55,437 nt of DNA from positions 48,061-103,497 of IMG/VR virus record IMGVR_UViG_3300030451_002683; one strand, 5' to 3'. Shown one piece after another: positions 36,801 to 43,403 of the stretch. How positions within the stretch are numbered: position 1 is the first letter of the stretch; each line of letters opens with the position of its first letter. This stretch comes from a virus. The position numbers were made by a program, and so were the translations under genes. Under the pieces are notes generated by a model. That model searched no databases. It was not told where the DNA came from and saw only the letters and a program-made list of their open reading frames with translations.

Positions 36801-37843
36801 CCTTTATCAGAAGTTCCACTTATTCCAGGCAAATTATCTTTATCGCCATTATAAACATTCCAATCTCCTGAAGTTTTTGCATTTGCATACACATCAGACA
36901 AAGGTTTAGATCCTAAAAAATGATCATGATAAACAAATATATCTTTAGGAGCAGTATAACCAAACCATTTTACTTTACTATTATTTGAATTTTGCATTTG
37001 ACCATCAGATAATCTTAAAGCATTATTTACATAAACCATATTTGGTTTTACATTAAAATAATTAATATTTTCACTTCCATCATTTGTTAAAACTGCAACA
37101 TGTTTAATAAGAACTTTATAAGTATAATGATATAAATTTATTGCATTTTGGTCTTGAACAGCAATATATATAAAGTCACCATCTACAGGTTGACCATTAA
37201 CAGGATTATCTACAGCAGAACCTCCAGAATAAACTCTATTACTTGAATCTCCACTATCAGCATCAGCTTCATTACAATATTCTCCATTAATATTATAATA
37301 AGGCCTTTCTCCCCAACCTGGATTCCATACATATTTAAATCCACTACCTACATCTTCATTTAATTGAGTCCAAGGCAAATCAATTACAAAGCTAGTTTCA
37401 GATATTACTGTTAATATTTTATGTCTTTTTATAAAAGCAGTATCTTTTGCTGCTGTAGTTGTTGTGCTACCATATACATATATATTAGCGCCTGATCCAC
37501 TAGAGCCAGTAACAAATTTATGCCCATCAGTTATATATAATCTAGTATAAGCAATACTATTAAAAGTATATGTTTCACTTTTGTAAATTTCACCACTTAA
37601 TCTTATATGTTTATCCGCTTTAAAAGTGTACAATCCATAACCAGGAGTTACATTAGCTTCTATAGCTTCTAAATCTGAATCTACTAAAGTTACTTCATTT
37701 CTACCCATAAGCCTTACCATACCAAGTTTGTCCATCATGACATCTTGTGCTTTTGATAAGGCTTCATCAGGTATATCTCTGGGGTTATATTTAGAAATCT
37801 CCCCTCCTGCAAAAGCAGGTATATTTTTAGTTGCTTTAGGCAT
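33824..37843 (-). CDS. Large tail protein, nozzle/tail-tubular-like (1339 aa)
   Basis: The ATG at 37843 overlaps the previous stop. The N-terminus (N-I-P-A-F-A-G-G-E-I-S ... A-L-S-K-A-Q-D-V-M-M-D-K-L-G-M-V-R-L-M-G-R) resembles the start of podovirus tail nozzle/tubular proteins of the T7 gp12/P22 gp10 type, which begin with a short strand, an Ala-rich helix of sample/gene copies and a G-x-h-R-x-R-G turn before a beta-propeller. The middle is beta-rich (Tyr/Gly/Asn/Asp) and the C-terminal ~400 residues look like beta-sandwich domains. It lies next to the fibre gene, which would attach to it. Confidence 0.55.
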   Translation of the reverse strand: MPKATKNIPAFAGGEISKYNPRDIPDEALSKAQDVMMDKLGMVRLMGRNEVTLVDSDLEAIEANVTPGYGLYTFKADKHIRLSGEIYKSETYTFNSIAYTRLYITDGHKFVTGSSGSGANIYVYGSTTTTAAKDTAFIKRHKILTVISETSFVIDLPWTQLNEDVGSGFKYVWNPGWGERPYYNINGEYCNEADADSGDSSNRVYSGGSAVDNPVNGQPVDGDFIYIAVQDQNAINLYHYTYKVLIKHVAVLTNDGSENINYFNVKPNMVYVNNALRLSDGQMQNSNNSKVKWFGYTAPKDIFVYHDHFLGSKPLSDVYANAKTSGDWNVYNGDKDNLPGISGTSDKGYVESYLQKPKDLKLNGVDATFTDYSGLQFQVSQYKTRDASKTDAYGGVSSLCNGTGDPGDSSSIPINPNNDRDNGIELNEQTNPNANRKCFPSYPRQLHMIVSGDNRLAGDWQGDEEHAKLKFGMAWVYGTKTQYQESKIFKNELVTIESTNSPQNTAGADAPSFTSNMTFRMEFFVKSRTNDDFNPWIEAVKYPSTATVDDWGDPRLIGASIYITADADGDIDDPLWLGTVYFDKDEGFIDSYGNKFAWGASFHDNSNYCYIGTNGYYGSDLWNGDPDHIENDYTDPVADNDELAIGCAIRRVPTLTYKLRNFGLEPYDADQGQQARWKTSVFAQNRLFVGNVQFLDGKQKDVKYPDRMLISPEVKYDSFPHDSYIDVQTNDGDQIVKLEYYKGKLLQFKRNILYIIDISGEFYFNEATHHYIGIKNPWSSTVTPGGVAWVNNNGLFIYEGSKIVNLIDKKISDDDWFNFCGGSESTTSPMITYIPKEKQILIGKSPNVIAGDGSSGDVYIYDVETESFTSGLQRLSSSNAKSNFTIGFNDKTLYGVTGSAYDEFPSATATTLGVFPTYATGSFEMGGGSTTNSVTFQYYKGDSSWTNASATFSMASDWSSTNEGAQNAIEILKRKIGHSAETAVGDLYINHIEGGIGVIYAELISKTAGSAYNTGNGDETSTGYNSFKLTGSGTDWTTTADNSGTNPDVGTTNGITGWVTHSHMSGGSDGTARVVTVNIDRGGSTQTGVTYKMNLVVYDYHTDPSEQQIKYDLDLTYTTVEGDNSDNNLAVSIANALQNTINDISNNNDNNDDLEALNHVNIGTPSSGEFTITSNDTNYKFDFSISLDGQITLEQFNSTSKSSRNMLMHTKEYDFAEPNVRKKIYKLYLTYKSNDTTANSSSLSGVRVYYAMNGSSTFHPMKTKGSSDAAGTASNIPSSAEFSQIELIPNPASNDNKPNKVYSIKFKICSEQTSGGKTSNVDGFELNDMSIIYRLKSIK

Positions 37844-38022
37844 TATTTTAAAATAGCCTTTTTAATTACTTCTTCAACAGAATCATATACAGCGTCTAAT
37901 ATTTTTTCTTCTGTTTTTTCAGAAATAAAAGGTATATCAACATTATCATTTAATTCTTTGATAATCTTTTCTTTCATTTCATCATTAAAGATATAATTAA
38001 CTACCATTTCTTTTAAATCCAT
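37843..38022 (-). CDS. Small acidic hypothetical protein (59 aa)
   Basis: The ATG at 38022 overlaps the stop of the preceding 39-aa gene (TAATG), and its own TAA overlaps the nozzle-like gene's ATG. The product is helical, Glu/Lys/Ile-rich. Tight coupling on both sides supports it; function unknown. Confidence 0.65.
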   Translation of the reverse strand: MDLKEMVVNYIFNDEMKEKIIKELNDNVDIPFISEKTEEKILDAVYDSVEEVIKKAILK

Positions 38023-38141
38023 TAGTAGCCCTTTCTTGTTTTAGTTTTAGTCATTTTTTTACCTGTTCTTTTAGCATACTTTTTAGCAGCAGTTTTGCCT
38101 GCTTTAGTATACGAAAATTTTTTACCACCAACTTTAGGCAT
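38022..38141 (-). CDS. Very basic small protein (39 aa) with MPxVG-YTKAG motif
   Basis: The ATG at 38141 overlaps the previous stop (TAATG). About 45% of residues are Lys or Arg. It begins M-P-K-V-G-G-K-K-F-S-Y-T-K-A-G-K-T-A-A, very like the start of the 96-aa protein encoded at 48258-48548 (M-P-N-V-G ... K-F-P-Y-T-K-A-G-Y-E-A-A). It may bind DNA or act as a small virion protein; the shared motif suggests a common partner. Confidence 0.65.
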   Translation of the reverse strand: MPKVGGKKFSYTKAGKTAAKKYAKRTGKKMTKTKTRKGY

Positions 38142-38347
38142 TATTTCTCCTTTTCTAACTTTTCTATTCGTGAATGCAGATCTAAATGATCAGCAAGCTT
38201 TTCTAAAAACTCAACTCTATTTTCTAATTTTTTGACCTTTAAATCTAACTCATTATCATCAAAAACATAAGACATTATTTTATCTAATTTAAAATGCTTT
38301 ACTAATCTGCTAGCTACTGCATTTACTATCATTTTAGAAACTATCAT
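38141..38347 (-). CDS. Small coiled-coil protein (68 aa)
   Basis: The ATG at 38347 overlaps the previous gene's end by 4 bases. Residues ~30-68 show a regular heptad pattern (L-K-V-K-K-L-E-N-R-V-E-F-L-E-K-L). The first 25 residues are amphipathic and may contact membrane. Located in the lysis/tail interval; function unknown. Confidence 0.6.
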   Translation of the reverse strand: MIVSKMIVNAVASRLVKHFKLDKIMSYVFDDNELDLKVKKLENRVEFLEKLADHLDLHSRIEKLEKEK

Positions 38348-38484
38348 AATTTCATCACTTTCTTAAACATAACAACACACATAATAATAAGCATTACACT
38401 TGCTATATCAACAAAATGATTTCCACTATCACTTTCAATAGATCCTATTGGAGTTTCTATTTTTACTTTTTTAGTTTCGTTCAA
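38344..38484 (-). CDS. Small single-pass membrane protein (46 aa, TTG start)
   Basis: A longer frame opens at 38541, but a TTG at 38484 fits best: GGAGG sits 7 bases upstream and the TTG comes just after the previous gene's stop, so translation is coupled. The C-terminal half (about residues 24-40: D-I-A-S-V-M-L-I-I-M-C-V-V-M-F) is a transmembrane helix followed by a Lys-rich end. It could belong to the lysis cassette. Confidence 0.55.
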   Translation of the reverse strand: MNETKKVKIETPIGSIESDSGNHFVDIASVMLIIMCVVMFKKVMKL

Positions 38485-38485
38485 T

Positions 38486-39088
38486 TTACTTCCTCCATCT
38501 TCCAGCATCTTTTCTAATTTGAATTTCACCTTGAAATGCATTTGCTAAACTTTCAAAATATGGTATAGATGCACTTGAAAGAGTTGATTGGCCTGATTTT
38601 ATTTGTGCGATTGTTCTTAAATGGTTTTGATAATTTTTATTTAAATCATTATCACTAAATCTATGTAAATCTATTCTAGACCCTGTCAAACCATCATTAA
38701 AATAATTTGTTCTTCTAGACCATTCACTATCCATACGTTCTTTATCTAAATTTCTTGGAGCGCCTTTATCATCATAAATAACTTTATCTATTGTTTTTCC
38801 TTCACTATTATAACTCCAAGACTCTTCAATCGTTCCGTCTTCTCGGTATTTATTCCATTTTCCAACCTTTTTACCATCTTTCCATTCACCTGAAAATTGA
38901 ACAGATCCATCTTTATAAAAGTTAGTTTGTTTTCCATGTTTAACTTTTTTACCTTGATCATTTAAATAATAATCCCAAGAAAGCCTTACATTTCCATGCT
39001 TATCTAACTTTTCATAAACATCACCCTTAAATAAAGATCCACTTTCTTTATTAAAAGAATTTATTATAGCATCTTCTATTTTAGTCAT
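38486..39088 (-). CDS. MORN-repeat protein (200 aa)
   Basis: The ATG at 39088 overlaps the previous gene by 8 bases. Residues ~20-110 contain successive MORN-type units (F-S-G-E-W-K-D-G-K-K-V-G-K-W; Y-K-D-G-S; Y-R-E-D-G-T-I-E-E-S-W; Y-N-S-E-G-K), a fold often involved in protein or membrane contact. The C-terminal half is helical and charged. Its role in a phage virion or lysis is unknown. Confidence 0.65.
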   Translation of the reverse strand: MTKIEDAIINSFNKESGSLFKGDVYEKLDKHGNVRLSWDYYLNDQGKKVKHGKQTNFYKDGSVQFSGEWKDGKKVGKWNKYREDGTIEESWSYNSEGKTIDKVIYDDKGAPRNLDKERMDSEWSRRTNYFNDGLTGSRIDLHRFSDNDLNKNYQNHLRTIAQIKSGQSTLSSASIPYFESLANAFQGEIQIRKDAGRWRK

Positions 39089-39389
39089 CTGTCATACCAC
39101 CTTTTTCCATCATTCTTAAAAATTTATCTTTTAAACCATTTCCTGATAATCTAGCAATGATTTCTACCTGTGCTTTGAATATACCATTTAACTTCTTTTG
39201 TTCCATTTGTACTAATTTTTGTTGGTCTATTAATTTAATAATAATACCTTCCAACCTCTTGAAGTCTTGGTCTAGTTCTGTCATCAGAGTCTGTTGAATG
39301 AATCTGTTCTGTTTCCAAATAAAAAATCCGAACGCCATTGCTACCGCAACGGGCACTCCAAATTCTTCTAGTATTGTCAGTATATCCAT
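39081..39389 (-). CDS. Putative holin, BhlA/UviB-like (102 aa)
   Basis: The product has one N-terminal transmembrane helix (G-V-P-V-A-V-A-M-A-F-G-F-F-I-W, residues ~11-25) followed by a Lys/Glu/Gln-rich coiled coil. That topology and length resemble BhlA/UviB-type phage holins, where the charged tail stays in the cytoplasm. It is 1.0 kb downstream of the lysozyme gene in the same operon, supporting a lysis role. Confidence 0.55.
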   Translation of the reverse strand: MDILTILEEFGVPVAVAMAFGFFIWKQNRFIQQTLMTELDQDFKRLEGIIIKLIDQQKLVQMEQKKLNGIFKAQVEIIARLSGNGLKDKFLRMMEKGGMTDD

Positions 39390-39392
39390 TCA

Positions 39393-40163
39393 TTACCCTT
39401 CTATTAACTCTCCCCATAACGATGTTTTACCATTAATTATTTGGATGATGTGTACCGTAAATAAGCCACCCTTATAAAAATCAACAATAGCAAAAGCATG
39501 AGCCCAATTAATTCTTCTATTATCCAACCACTCATTTGACTTTGGTCCCATATCTTTTAAACATCCAATACTCCAAGCACTTTTCGGTCCATCCATGTGA
39601 GTCATTGACATCTGTTGCAAATCGTGCCAATGCCCGTACATTATATTGCACCCAAGTTTCCGAATATGGTTAGCAGCATGATATTGACCACCATATTGAT
39701 GGCCATGATAAAAGTATAGTTTTCCCAATTTAAGGTGTTTCCCGAAGGGTATATATTTGTACCCACGGTCAGAAAGCTTAACAGCAGAAGCAAATCTATA
39801 CTGAGGAATATAGGGATATTTCTCAACTGCCAAATTAAGCCAATTGTCATGATTACCCTCAGTAATATACTTTTCTTTACAATTAACTTTATCGAGTGAC
39901 TCATCGATTTGATCCATGCCCTTGTTAACATCTTTTACATCCTTGTCAAAGTCTTTTATTAAATACTCCAGTGGTGGCGCTTTTTTTCTTTTAAATTTCC
40001 ACGCACTGAATGCTTCCCATTCCCCTACATCGCCTAGATCTACATAAGCATCTGGCTTAACTATTTCTATCGTCTTTTTGAGACAGTTAATTGCAGGTTG
40101 GTCATGAAGAGGAAAGTGTTTATCTGGGGTTGCAATAACTCTTTTAACCACACCTTTATCCAT
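39393..40163 (-). CDS. Metallophosphoesterase (calcineurin-like)
   Basis: The ATG at 40163 follows AAAGGAG and lies two bases after the small membrane gene's stop. The 256-aa protein has all the metal-binding blocks of the family: D14-x-H16, G-D45 in D-L-G-D-V-G, G-N104-H-D106, H153-G-H155 and G-H178-W-H180. Such enzymes hydrolyse phosphoesters of nucleic acids, nucleotides or proteins; the substrate cannot be read from the sequence. It is unusual that it sits between two membrane-protein genes of the lysis interval. Confidence 0.85.
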   Translation of the reverse strand: MDKGVVKRVIATPDKHFPLHDQPAINCLKKTIEIVKPDAYVDLGDVGEWEAFSAWKFKRKKAPPLEYLIKDFDKDVKDVNKGMDQIDESLDKVNCKEKYITEGNHDNWLNLAVEKYPYIPQYRFASAVKLSDRGYKYIPFGKHLKLGKLYFYHGHQYGGQYHAANHIRKLGCNIMYGHWHDLQQMSMTHMDGPKSAWSIGCLKDMGPKSNEWLDNRRINWAHAFAIVDFYKGGLFTVHIIQIINGKTSLWGELIEG

Positions 40164-40165
40164 AA

Positions 40166-40327
40166 CTACTCCTTTAGTTGTTTTTTAATTAACATTATTT
40201 TATAAGTAAAATATACTATAGTAATCAAACCAACGCCTAGACGTACCAATTCAGGTAAGAACTCCATGTGTTGGATACTTAACCCTCCTGAACCAATAAC
40301 TGCTGATTTTAGGCTATCTACGTCCAT
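40166..40327 (-). CDS. Small membrane protein, holin candidate (53 aa)
   Basis: Translated from ATG 40327 immediately after the lysozyme gene's stop. A transmembrane segment spans residues ~28-46 (L-V-R-L-G-V-G-L-I-T-I-V-Y-F-T-Y-K-I-M) with a Lys-rich C-terminus. A short membrane protein immediately next to an endolysin gene is a classical holin position, although a BhlA-like candidate is also present nearby. Confidence 0.6.
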   Translation of the reverse strand: MDVDSLKSAVIGSGGLSIQHMEFLPELVRLGVGLITIVYFTYKIMLIKKQLKE

Positions 40328-40732
40328 TTAAGCTATACTCCCTACTATTTCACTCATTTTCTTTGCTCTATTAGGCGTTTGTTTAGCCCATTTACTATCA
40401 AGCATTTCAATTGATGCATTTTTAAAGTCTTTGTCTTTTAAGTATGTAATTGTTTTTACAAACTTAGAAAATCCTGTTACACCTAGTTGGTAACACATTT
40501 CCATTACGACATCTTGAATTGCTTTAGGCATAAATGGATACCATCCAAATTTAAGTTTTACTCTATCTTCAAGTTCTTTTAATTTACGATCTAAAATTAA
40601 ATCACATATATCTTTATCTAATTCTAAATCTTTAATTGCAAAACCATATCCAATAGTATCTATACCTAAACTATCTTTATAAACTATACCTACGTAACCT
40701 TCGTTTTCTTTTATACTTTCTTTTAATCCCAT
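40328..40732 (-). CDS. Endolysin, T4-type lysozyme (GH24 muramidase)
   Basis: Starts at ATG 40732. The 134-aa enzyme has the catalytic triad at the same residue numbers as T4 lysozyme: Glu11 (N-E-G-Y), Asp20 (Y-K-D-S) and Thr26 (I-D-T-I-G-Y-G). Later conserved helices (V-V-M-E-M-C-Y-Q-L-G-V-T-G-F-S-K-F) and R-A-K-K-M also fit. It hydrolyses the MurNAc-GlcNAc bond of peptidoglycan, and it lacks a signal peptide so needs a holin. It is slightly shorter than T4 lysozyme (164 aa), mostly at the C-terminus. Confidence 0.92.
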   Translation of the reverse strand: MGLKESIKENEGYVGIVYKDSLGIDTIGYGFAIKDLELDKDICDLILDRKLKELEDRVKLKFGWYPFMPKAIQDVVMEMCYQLGVTGFSKFVKTITYLKDKDFKNASIEMLDSKWAKQTPNRAKKMSEIVGSIA

Positions 40733-40741
40733 ATTAACCTC

Positions 40742-40975
40742 CTAATATAAATATAGAACACTAGCACTAGATGCTGTTGCTGCTATAGGGTATAAAGTAC
40801 CTTGAACCATGTATACTGCTCCAACTGTTCCATCTGCAAAAGTAATATTTACTGATGCTGAAGAACCATTATTAATTAGAGCTCTTGATGGGGTTGTTGA
40901 AGATGTTCCAACTACACCTTTAAAATAAGGATTAGTTGACTCTTGTACTGTGTATGCTTTATTTCCTGCTGCCAT
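40742..40975 (-). CDS. Small beta-rich virion-like protein (77 aa)
   Basis: The ATG at 40975 follows AGGAGG. The product is Ala/Ser/Thr/Gly/Val-rich with alternating hydrophobics, typical of small decoration or fibre-associated proteins. It lies between neck and lysis genes; no family recognised. Confidence 0.6.
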   Translation of the reverse strand: MAAGNKAYTVQESTNPYFKGVVGTSSTTPSRALINNGSSASVNITFADGTVGAVYMVQGTLYPIAATASSASVLYLY

Positions 40976-40986
40976 GTTTACCTCCT

Positions 40987-41016
40987 GCCCTAAGCACTGG
41001 CTGTGCGTGAATGGGC
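40987..41016 (-). other. Nested hairpin before the 77-aa gene
   Basis: GCCC (40987-40990) pairs with GGGC (41013-41016) and inside it GCAC (40994-40997) pairs with GTGC (41003-41006). On the minus strand the AGGAGG of the downstream gene follows at once, with no T-run. An mRNA stability or processing structure is more likely than termination. Confidence 0.4.
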
Positions 41017-41026
41017 TTATTTATTG

Positions 41027-41431
41027 TTATCGAATTGCATAAGGTCCTGGAGCTATCATTCTAGGTCCAGAAATCTTTGCACTTTCTTGTTTCTCTATCA
41101 TTTTACGAAATTCTTTTAGATTAGCTTTTCTCATATTATTATTACCAGCATCTTCAAACATTCTTGCTTTTAAATAATAAACTATTGCTCTAGCTAAATA
41201 TCTTGGTAATTGAACTTCACTACCCTCATCTACTATTTGATTATCTAAATATGTGTACTCTATTTCTAGCCCTTTATCGACATCTGCAAGGGGAGACTTC
41301 CATTGCGCTCTATCTGATCCAGGACCATAGTCTTTAGAATTAACATCATTATCAAAAGAGGTATCTCTTTCAACTAATGCTAATTTGTTACCTTTTATAA
41401 AGTAACCATATTCTCTGACTGATTCAGCCAT
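41027..41431 (-). CDS. Head-tail connector/neck-like protein (134 aa)
   Basis: The ATG at 41431 overlaps the upstream stop. The product (E-Y-G-Y-F-I-K-G-N-K-L-A-L-V-E-R; D-E-G-S-E-V-Q-L-P-R-Y-L-A-R-A-I-V-Y-Y-L-K-A-R-M) looks like the small neck proteins found after capsid genes in marine podoviruses: a beta start, then an amphipathic helical half. Assigned mainly by position. Confidence 0.5.
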   Translation of the reverse strand: MAESVREYGYFIKGNKLALVERDTSFDNDVNSKDYGPGSDRAQWKSPLADVDKGLEIEYTYLDNQIVDEGSEVQLPRYLARAIVYYLKARMFEDAGNNNMRKANLKEFRKMIEKQESAKISGPRMIAPGPYAIR

Positions 41432-41889
41432 TATGAGTTTACACTTGCAACTATAAGTTCAACATCGCACGCGCCTGAATTAGCTTGTGCTTCAACACTT
41501 GTAATATTTTGATCTGGAGCACCAGCACCACCTGCTGCAGACATTTCTGTAGAAGCGGCATGTCCATGTAAAATAAATGATTCACCTGCTGCTAATTTAT
41601 ATGCAAATTCATCAGATTCAGCATTTGTAACTCTCAATATTATATAATTACTAGCATCTTTATTTGTAATTCTGACATACTTAATAAAGTCTAAATCAAA
41701 AGTTGAACCAGCTACAGCGCTAGCATGTGTTGAATATAAAGTGATTTCAGATGTTGGAACTGTTATTATTCTTTCCATAACATCATGAATATTACTTATA
41801 GTTTTAGTTATTGTGTTTCCTCTATTTGTACCGTTTAACGAAACTGATTCAGTTATCGTAACAGTCATTGTTGCGTTAGCTATCGCCAT
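41431..41889 (-). CDS. Beta-rich structural protein (152 aa)
   Basis: The ATG at 41889 is followed by Thr/Val/Ile-rich strands (A-T-M-T-V-T-I-T-E-S-V) and a Gly/Ala-rich region near 110-125, as in small neck or tail proteins. One-base overlap with the next gene. Function by context only. Confidence 0.55.
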   Translation of the reverse strand: MAIANATMTVTITESVSLNGTNRGNTITKTISNIHDVMERIITVPTSEITLYSTHASAVAGSTFDLDFIKYVRITNKDASNYIILRVTNAESDEFAYKLAAGESFILHGHAASTEMSAAGGAGAPDQNITSVEAQANSGACDVELIVASVNS

Positions 41890-41897
41890 ATTGTCTC

Positions 41898-42179
41898 CTA
41901 TTCTCCATCTGCATCAACTATTTTAGGTTCATGCAAAAGTCTTGATATTTTTCTATATTCATTTTCACTATTTAAGTGATTTTTACATCTTATTTGTAAT
42001 ACTTTTACTACATCAGAAGGGAAAGTATAAAACCTTTTATTCTGATCTATGTTAATTCTTTCAGTTTTAACCTGAGCTTCTCCATCAATATTAATTTCTT
42101 CTAAAGCATCTTTTATATAAGCAATAGCTCTACCTGTTTCGGTTATGCCTGCTCTTTCCATAATTTCTTTAACCTTCAC
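41898..42179 (-). CDS. Small neck/head-completion-like protein (93 aa)
   Basis: The ATG at 42179 lies 11 bases inside the previous gene. The product begins with helices (I-M-E-R-A-G-I; A-I-A-Y-I-K-D-A-L-E-E-I) then strands (R-F-Y-T-F-P-S-D-V-V-K-V-L-Q-I). This helix-then-strand layout is common in head-tail adaptor proteins. No specific family match claimed. Confidence 0.5.
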   Translation of the reverse strand: MKVKEIMERAGITETGRAIAYIKDALEEINIDGEAQVKTERINIDQNKRFYTFPSDVVKVLQIRCKNHLNSENEYRKISRLLHEPKIVDADGE

Positions 42180-42855
42180 TTGCTTGTCCTCCTTGCTGTT
42201 TAGGCGCTGCTTTTTTCATAACAGTAAACGCTTCTATATAATCATTTTTTAATGTTGTTAAAACATTTGTCCATATATTTACTAATTCAGTATCTTCATC
42301 TTCTTCAGCTATATGAGATATTTTAGATTGAACTGTTTTAATAGCGGCATACAAAGAAACTAAATAATAATATTTGCTTGGAAAGTTTTCCAAATTAGTA
42401 CCTGTTTCATCTTCATCAATTGCAATATCATAATCAATAAAATTAATTACACCTCTATTACCTGAACTTCCTGCTGTTGGTAATACATATACTTTTTTAT
42501 CTAACATGTAATATGCAGGATTATATTTAGATCTATACTTTAAACTTTTAGTATCTTGAGCATCATATCTATCTTTTGCAGCTATTCTATCAGCAGGTCT
42601 TAAAATAGAAGTATCATCATGTTCTCTTGTAACATTTATTATTTGACCACTATTTACTGTTTGACCACTACCAGTATCATAATCTATTCTAGAAAACAAA
42701 GATGCTTCTTCAGGTTTGTATTCCATAATTTTAGATATAACATCAATAACTCCATCTTGAATAAATTGAGTTATTTCTGTCGCATTAGGAGTAGAATTAC
42801 TAGTTAAATCTAGTCCAGTTAATCCTTCTATTTGTTCTTCAAAAGTTCTTGACAT
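42169..42855 (-). CDS. Head-tail adaptor-like protein (228 aa)
   Basis: Starts at ATG 42855 with AAAGGA upstream. Helical N-terminus (T-F-E-E-Q-I-E-G-L-T-G-L), a central beta part (K-V-Y-V-L-P-T) and C-terminal helices (Y-Y-L-V-S-L-Y-A-A-I-K-T-V; T-T-L-K-N-D-Y-I-E-A-F) match the usual build of podovirus adaptor/neck proteins, which sit under the portal. The position two genes after the capsid agrees. Confidence 0.55.
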   Translation of the reverse strand: MSRTFEEQIEGLTGLDLTSNSTPNATEITQFIQDGVIDVISKIMEYKPEEASLFSRIDYDTGSGQTVNSGQIINVTREHDDTSILRPADRIAAKDRYDAQDTKSLKYRSKYNPAYYMLDKKVYVLPTAGSSGNRGVINFIDYDIAIDEDETGTNLENFPSKYYYLVSLYAAIKTVQSKISHIAEEDEDTELVNIWTNVLTTLKNDYIEAFTVMKKAAPKQQGGQASEG

Positions 42856-42942
42856 ATTTTTCCTTTAATGTCCGAGACGCTCCCTACAGGGAGGGAAGCT
42901 CACCATAGAGAGCGCCCGAACTATTATTATTGTATCTACTTT
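42856..42942 (-). other. Intergenic hairpins after the decoration-like gene
   Basis: This 87-base gap has CTCCCT (42880-42885) and AGGGAG (42888-42893) in tight inverted order and a possible longer pairing of the flanking CGCTC/GAGCG segments. No clear T-run follows on the minus strand. It may stabilise or process the abundant capsid/decoration transcript. Confidence 0.4.
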
Positions 42943-43392
42943 CTAGCTAGCTTTACTAGGAATGAAGTATCTAATGTAAAGGTTGCCGACTAAGCCAGCA
43001 GCGCTTGCACTAAAATCTCCAGTAATCCATTGTGAAGAAGTCATTGGTTGATACATTTTTCCATTTGTACCACCATTAACTCCAGAAGTAGCCATTATAG
43101 CCGCTGAGCCTACATCAACACCATCTAGCAGATTATCACTGCCTGTAGTGCCGTTTGCTGCAACGCCTAAATCGATTGTAGGTGATCCTGTAGCTGCTGT
43201 TGTAACGTCTAGAAAAACACCTTCAACAATAATGTCCTCATTTTCTGGATTTTTCCACGCAAGACCGTGGTCACCAGCAGCATGAGTTGTCGCAGTAATT
43301 GCAACTCCACTATTAATAGGTACTTTTACTAGTCTAGAAACACCATCAACAAGACCGTCTGCTTTATTTTGTCCATACATTGGATTTGCCAT
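42943..43392 (-). CDS. Capsid decoration / head protein-like (149 aa)
   Basis: Immediately follows the capsid gene with ATG 43392 and GGAG upstream. It is Gly/Ala/Thr/Val-rich with short strands (G-V-A-I-T-A-T-T-H-A-A; V-E-G-V-F-L-D-V-T-T) and ends N-L-Y-I-R-Y-F-I-P-S. Position and composition suggest a decoration or head-fibre protein. Confidence 0.55.
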   Translation of the reverse strand: MANPMYGQNKADGLVDGVSRLVKVPINSGVAITATTHAAGDHGLAWKNPENEDIIVEGVFLDVTTAATGSPTIDLGVAANGTTGSDNLLDGVDVGSAAIMATSGVNGGTNGKMYQPMTSSQWITGDFSASAAGLVGNLYIRYFIPSKAS

Positions 43393-43403
43393 AACTTATC
43401 TCC

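Noticed and set aside
39235-39417. 60-aa leftward ORF overlapping the holin-like gene
   Set aside because: Arg-rich shadow in another frame of the transmembrane/coiled-coil gene, which has a better fit.
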